From contig LSKJ01000605.1 in NCBI GenBank assembly GCA_001557035.1, forward strand, positions 1 to 9,835: a stretch of 9,835 nt of DNA. The letters are read 5' to 3'. A program made the translations under genes and the position numbers. This document shows positions 6,672 through 9,835 of the stretch, one piece after another. The notes beneath the pieces were generated by a model. It made no database searches. It worked only from the letters and a program-made list of their open reading frames with translations, and was not told the DNA's origin. The DNA is from Rhodospirillaceae bacterium CCH5-H10 (GTDB lineage: Bacteria > Pseudomonadota > Alphaproteobacteria > Reyranellales > Reyranellaceae). Position 1 is the first letter of the stretch. Every line of letters starts with the position of its first letter.

Positions 6672-6678
6672 ATAGGCC
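6650..6678 (+). promoter_or_regulatory. Predicted promoter of the catabolic operon
   Basis: TTGACC (6650-6655) and TAGGCC (6673-6678) are spaced by 17 bases, mirroring the opposite promoter almost exactly. The -35 is the left arm of the palindrome. A short GGCCG-N5-CGGCC hairpin (6675-6689) lies around the start point, before the GGAGG Shine-Dalgarno sequence at 6697-6701. Confidence 0.45.
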
Positions 6679-6705
6679 GGTAAACGGCCATTCATCGGAG
6701 GAAGC

Positions 6706-7569
6706 ATGACGTACCGCTCGGTCTTCAAACCGGGACTGTTTGAGGGCCAAACCATCGTCGTGACCGGCGGCGGCAGCGGCATCGGGCGCTGCACCGCGCA
6801 CGAGATCGCGGCACTCGGCGCCCACGCCGTCATCACCGGCCGCAAGCAGGAAAAGCTCGACGCGGTGAAGGCCGAGGTCGAGGCCGCGGGCGGCACCTGC
6901 GAGACGCATGTCTTCGACATCCGCGAGGAAACCCAGGTCAGGGAAGCCGTCGCCGCGATCGTGGCGAGGAACGGTCGCATCCACGGGCTGTTCAACAATG
7001 CCGGTGGCCAGTTCCCCTCGCCCGCCGCCAATCTCAGCGCCAAGGGCTTCGACGTCGTGGTGCGCAACAACCTGACGGGCGGCTTCATCGTGAGCCGCGA
7101 GGTGTTCACGCAATCGATGCAGGAGCACGGCGGCTCGATCGTCAACATGACGGCCGACTATCGCAACGGCTTCCCCAACATGGTGCACACGGGTGCCGCG
7201 CGCGCCGGCATGGCGAACCTCACCATGACGCTCGCCTACGAATGGGCGGCGGCCGGCGTGCGCGTCAATTCCGTCGCGCCCGGCTGGATCGCCTCCTCCG
7301 GCATGGACACCTACACCGGCGAGTTCAAGGAGCAGATCCCCAAACTCAAGGGCTACTGCCCGCTGGGCCGTCTAGGGACCGAAAGCGAGATCTCCGCCGC
7401 CGTCTGCTTCCTGCTGAGCGATGCGTCGTCCTACATGACCGGCACGGAACTTCGCATCGATGGCGGCGTGCCGCTGGCCAATCGCTCGGTCGACCTCCCC
7501 GCCACAGACAGATCGAAAGCCTTCAACGGCTTCCACCTCGCCAGGACTCCCAAGGTCCTGGGCGGCTGA
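6706..7569 (+). CDS. Short-chain dehydrogenase/reductase, PECR-like, lacking YxxxK
   Basis: A 287-aa SDR-fold protein. The N-terminal Rossmann motif TGGGSGIG (20-27) and NNAG (97-100) are intact, and TGRK at 45-48 suggests an NADP preference. The segments NNAGGQFPSPAANLSAKGF and HTGAARAGMANLT closely resemble peroxisomal trans-2-enoyl-CoA reductase (PECR) as I recall it, so a CoA-thioester substrate is likely. Oddly, no YxxxK is present. The position aligned with classical Y/K reads His161...Ala165, and the Y-N-L-T-K of animal PECR reads A-N-L-T-M (170-174). The C-terminal tail after IDGGVPLANRS is longer than in minimal SDRs. It is first in an operon with an acyl-CoA carboxylase subunit (7-bp gap) and an acyl-CoA dehydrogenase. 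AtuB/AtuG-type SDRs have this context in acyclic terpene degradation. The reaction is not established. Confidence 0.87.
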   Translation: MTYRSVFKPGLFEGQTIVVTGGGSGIGRCTAHEIAALGAHAVITGRKQEKLDAVKAEVEAAGGTCETHVFDIREETQVREAVAAIVARNGRIHGLFNNAGGQFPSPAANLSAKGFDVVVRNNLTGGFIVSREVFTQSMQEHGGSIVNMTADYRNGFPNMVHTGAARAGMANLTMTLAYEWAAAGVRVNSVAPGWIASSGMDTYTGEFKEQIPKLKGYCPLGRLGTESEISAAVCFLLSDASSYMTGTELRIDGGVPLANRSVDLPATDRSKAFNGFHLARTPKVLGG

Positions 7570-7576
7570 GGACGAC

Positions 7577-9193
7577 ATGCCCATCCTCGAAAGCCAGATC
7601 GATCGCAATAGCGACGAGTTCAAGCAGAACCGCGACCGCATGCTCGCCGCCATCGCGGAGTTCCGCGAGGCCGAGGCCAGCGTGCAGGCCGCCTCCGAGA
7701 AGTCGCGCGAGCGCTTCGCCAAGCGTAAGCAGTTGATGCCGCGAGAGCGCATCGCGCTGCTGCTCGATCGCGGCGCGCCGTTCCTCGAATTGATGCCGCT
7801 CGCCGGCTACCGCATGCACGACGACAAGGACGGGTCGAGTGCCGGCGGCGGCTCGGTCGCCGGTATCGGCTATGTCGAGGGCGTGCGCTGCGTGGTGTCG
7901 GCCTCGAACTCCGCCATCAAGGGCGGCACCGTCGCGCCGTCCGGCCAGCGCAAGGGCCAGCGCGTCCAGCAGATCGTCATGGAGAACAAGCTGCCGGTCG
8001 TGAACCTGGTGGAGTCCGGCGGCGCCAACCTGCTCTACCAGGCCGAGATTTTCGTTCCCGGCGGCCGCGGCTTCGCCAACCAGGCGCGCATGTCGGCGCG
8101 CGGCATCCCGCAGGTCACGGTGGTGCACGGCTCCTCGACCGCGGGCGGCGCCTATCTCCCCGGCCTCTCCGACTACGTCATCATGGTGCGCAACCAGGCC
8201 AGGGTGTTCCTGGCTGGCCCCCCGCTGCTCAAGGCCGCGACCGGCGAGATCGCGACCGATGAGGAGCTGGGCGGTGCCGAGATGCACGCCACCGTCTCCG
8301 GCGTCGCCGAATGGATGGCCGAGAACGACGCCGACGGCATCCGCATGGCGCGCGACGTGATTGCCAAGTGGCACTGGAACGATCGGCTGCCGCCGCGTAC
8401 CGAACGTTCGTTCAAGGAGCCGCTCTACGACATCGAGGAGCTGTGCGGCGTCGTCCCGCCCTCGCACAAGGAGCCCTACGACGTGCGCGAGGTGATCGCG
8501 CGCCTGGTCGACGGCTCGGACTTCCTCGAATTCAAGGCGCTGTTCGACCAGCAGACGATCTGCGGCTGGGCCGCCATCGAGGGCGAGCCGGTGGCGCTGA
8601 TCGGCAACAACGGGCCGATCACCACCAAGGGCGCCGTGAAGGCCGCGCAGTTCATCCAGCTCTGCTGCCAGCAGGGCACGCCCATCGTCTACCTGCAGAA
8701 CACCACGGGCTACATGGTGGGCACCGAGAGCGAGCGCGGCGGCATCGTCAAGCACGGCTCCAAGATGATCCAGGCGGTGGCCAATGCGACCGTGCCGCAG
8801 ATCACCATCGTGATCGGCGGCAGCTTCGGCGCCGGCAACTACGGCATGTGCGGCCGCGCCTACGATCCGCGCTTCATCTTCGCCTGGCCCAACAGCCGCA
8901 CCGCGGTGATGGGCGGCGAGCAGGCGGCGGGCGTCATGAAGACCGTGACCGAGCAGAAGTTCCTGCGCGAGGGCAAGGAGCCGCCGCACGAGCAGATCGA
9001 CAAGATGTTCAAGGGCATCGTCGACCAGTTCGAGCGCGAATCGACGGCGCTCTACGGCACCGCTCATCTCTGGGACGACGGCATCATCGACCCGCGCGAC
9101 ACCCGGCGGGTTCTCGCCTTCACCCTCTCCATCGCCCGCGAATCGATCGTGCGGCCGCTCAATCCCATCTCCTTCGGCGTGGCGAGGATGTGA
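7577..9193 (+). CDS. Acyl-CoA carboxylase carboxyltransferase (beta) subunit, MCC/GCC type
   Basis: A 538-aa carboxyltransferase subunit. It would move a carboxyl group from carboxybiotin to an acyl-CoA, probably 3-methylcrotonyl-CoA, geranyl-CoA or a similar branched enoyl-CoA. The N domain has PRERIALLLD (55-64), VESGGANL (145-152), SARGIPQV (173-180) and the oxyanion-type SSTAGGAYLPGLSDY (186-200). The C domain has YDVREVIARLVDGSDF (301-316), LQNTTGYMVG (373-382), GGSFGAGNYGMCGRAYDPRF (414-433) and MGGEQAAGV (445-453). The length and C-terminal SFGVARM match the family. MCC subunits from memory have RIFFNQ before the MSARG motif, whereas this protein has RGFANQ (164-169), hinting at an enlarged acyl pocket as in geranyl-CoA carboxylase. 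The ATG at 7577 has GAGGA overlapping the previous stop and begins with the usual MPILxSQID. The biotin-carboxylase subunit is not in the window and is expected downstream. Confidence 0.92.
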   Translation: MPILESQIDRNSDEFKQNRDRMLAAIAEFREAEASVQAASEKSRERFAKRKQLMPRERIALLLDRGAPFLELMPLAGYRMHDDKDGSSAGGGSVAGIGYVEGVRCVVSASNSAIKGGTVAPSGQRKGQRVQQIVMENKLPVVNLVESGGANLLYQAEIFVPGGRGFANQARMSARGIPQVTVVHGSSTAGGAYLPGLSDYVIMVRNQARVFLAGPPLLKAATGEIATDEELGGAEMHATVSGVAEWMAENDADGIRMARDVIAKWHWNDRLPPRTERSFKEPLYDIEELCGVVPPSHKEPYDVREVIARLVDGSDFLEFKALFDQQTICGWAAIEGEPVALIGNNGPITTKGAVKAAQFIQLCCQQGTPIVYLQNTTGYMVGTESERGGIVKHGSKMIQAVANATVPQITIVIGGSFGAGNYGMCGRAYDPRFIFAWPNSRTAVMGGEQAAGVMKTVTEQKFLREGKEPPHEQIDKMFKGIVDQFERESTALYGTAHLWDDGIIDPRDTRRVLAFTLSIARESIVRPLNPISFGVARM

Positions 9194-9213
9194 TGGTCCA
9201 AGGATTTCATCTG

Positions 9214-9337
9214 CCTCCCCATTCAGATGGGGAGGTGTCAGCGTCCGACGCTGACGGAGGGGTCATGTCCGGCACCTCCACACCCATGACCCCTCCGCCG
9301 CGGATTACCGCGACACCTCCCCATCTGAATGGGGAGG
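9214..9337. repeat. 124-bp composite palindromic element with 26-bp terminal inverted repeats
   Basis: This fills most of the 169-bp gap between the carboxyltransferase and dehydrogenase genes. The ends (9214-9239 and 9312-9337) are perfect 26-bp inverted repeats. Each end is itself a hairpin with a 9-bp stem (CCTCCCCAT / ATGGGGAGG) and a tetraloop. Inside are GTCAGCGTC-C-GACGCTGAC (9237-9255), a 13-bp inverted pair (CGGAGGGGTCATG at 9255-9267 with its complement at 9285-9297), and CGCGG-ATTA-CCGCG (9299-9312). No protein is encoded. It resembles REP/BIME-type or MITE-like non-autonomous repeats. A 16-bp part recurs at 53-68. In the transcript it would fold strongly and could set differential expression of the two flanking genes. 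Confidence 0.8.
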
Positions 9338-9362
9338 GAGATTCAGGAGCAAGGACACTCCA

Positions 9363-9835
9363 ATGAAGTTCACCCCCGAGCATGAGGCGCTGCGCCAGAC
9401 CTGGAAGACGCTGATCGATCGAGAGATCAATCCCTATGTCGACCAGTGGGAGAAGGACGGGCAGTTTCCCGCCCACGAGCTGTTCAAGAAGATGGGTAAT
9501 GCCGGTCTTCTCGGCGTCGACAAGCCCGTCGAGTTCGGCGGCTCCGGCCTCGACTTCTCCTACGCCATGGTCTGCGCCGAATCGCTGGGATGGGTGAACG
9601 GCGGCTCGATTCCGATGGCGACCGGCGTGCAGATCTCGATGGCTACGCCGGCCCTTGCCCGCTATGGCAGCGACGAGTTGCGCAAGGAGTTCCTGACGCC
9701 GTCCATCAGTGGCGACTATGTCGCTTGCCTCGGCGTCTCCGAGACCGGTGCCGGCTCCGACGTCGCCTCGATCAAGACCACGGCGCGCCGCGTCGGCGGC
9801 GACTGGGTGATCAACGGCGGCAAGATGTGGACGAC
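9363..9835 (+). CDS. Acyl-CoA dehydrogenase, partial (N-terminal 157 aa)
   Basis: The gene runs off the window. The 157 codons present cover the N-terminal alpha-helical domain (MKFTPEHEALRQTWKTLI, EINPYVDQWEKDGQFPAHEL) and the start of the beta domain. The acyl-CoA dehydrogenase signature GVSETGAGSDVAS is at 124-136 and the flavin-contacting NGGKMWTT begins at 151. The enzyme would oxidise an acyl-CoA to the 2-enoyl-CoA with FAD, passing electrons to electron-transfer flavoprotein. The catalytic glutamate lies beyond the window. AAGGA at 9351-9355 is 7 bases before the ATG. It follows the carboxyltransferase in the same direction but a palindromic element intervenes. In atu clusters the citronellyl-CoA dehydrogenase AtuD, and in liu clusters isovaleryl-CoA dehydrogenase LiuA, neighbours the carboxylase; the N-terminus reads more AtuD-like to me, but this is from memory. 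Confidence 0.93.
   Translation, partial: MKFTPEHEALRQTWKTLIDREINPYVDQWEKDGQFPAHELFKKMGNAGLLGVDKPVEFGGSGLDFSYAMVCAESLGWVNGGSIPMATGVQISMATPALARYGSDELRKEFLTPSISGDYVACLGVSETGAGSDVASIKTTARRVGGDWVINGGKMWT

Noticed and set aside
7460..7576. Extended start of the carboxyltransferase frame inside the SDR gene
   Set aside because: Those 39 codons overlap the end of the SDR in another frame. The ATG at 7577 has a Shine-Dalgarno sequence and the family N-terminus.
7523..9067. A 514-codon open frame on the minus strand opposite the carboxyltransferase gene
   Set aside because: Its translation is rich in Arg, His, Ala and Asp without any domain pattern, as expected for antisense frames of GC-rich genes. 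The plus strand encodes a full, motif-complete enzyme.
9207..9476. An 89-codon minus-strand frame across the palindromic element
   Set aside because: It spans the repeat and the antisense of the acyl-CoA dehydrogenase; its sequence reflects the repeat and shows no protein domain.

Overview
The window is about 9.8 kb of GC-rich DNA with dense, ordinary bacterial coding. It looks alphaproteobacterial: there is a textbook EcfG-type (general stress response) promoter, a hybrid kinase with the HDFNNLL H-box common in that class, and a CGNR zinc-finger regulator. A Rhodospirillales or Hyphomicrobiales soil bacterium is my guess; the sequence alone does not fix the genus.

Layout. (1) 1-121: no gene, but two 16-base direct repeats and a fragment of a dispersed palindromic repeat. 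(2) 122-2736: a three-gene ABC importer operon of the nitrate/sulfonate/taurine type (binding protein, permease, ATPase), substrate unknown. (3) 2741-3771: two small minus-strand genes, a GNAT acetyltransferase and a VOC/glyoxalase-fold protein. (4) 3866-4396: an ABATE/CGNR zinc-finger protein transcribed away from the VOC gene, with a 22-bp dyad lying over the VOC promoter. (5) 4404-6287: an EcfG-type promoter, a PAS hybrid histidine kinase with a C-terminal receiver, and a strong intrinsic terminator. (6) 6313-6609, minus strand: a single-domain SCP2 lipid-carrier protein. (7) 6706 to the window end: a catabolic operon of a PECR-like short-chain dehydrogenase, the carboxyltransferase subunit of a biotin-dependent acyl-CoA carboxylase (methylcrotonyl-/geranyl-CoA type), and the start of an acyl-CoA dehydrogenase cut by the window edge.

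How the genes work together. The last block looks like part of a leucine/isovalerate-type (liu) or acyclic-terpenoid-type (atu) degradation cluster; gene order and motifs lean towards atu. Its promoter region is shared with the divergent SCP2 gene. A nearly perfect 22-bp palindrome there supplies the -35 box for both directions, so SCP2 is probably controlled together with the acyl-CoA operon. A 124-bp composite palindromic element with 26-bp perfect terminal inverted repeats sits inside this operon, between the carboxyltransferase and dehydrogenase genes. Its end sequence recurs at the left of the window, upstream of the ABC operon.

I see no defence system, CRISPR array, complete transposon, rRNA or tRNA. 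The most notable signals are the shared palindromic promoter, the composite repeat, the EcfG promoter of the kinase, and the missing catalytic residues in the short-chain dehydrogenase.
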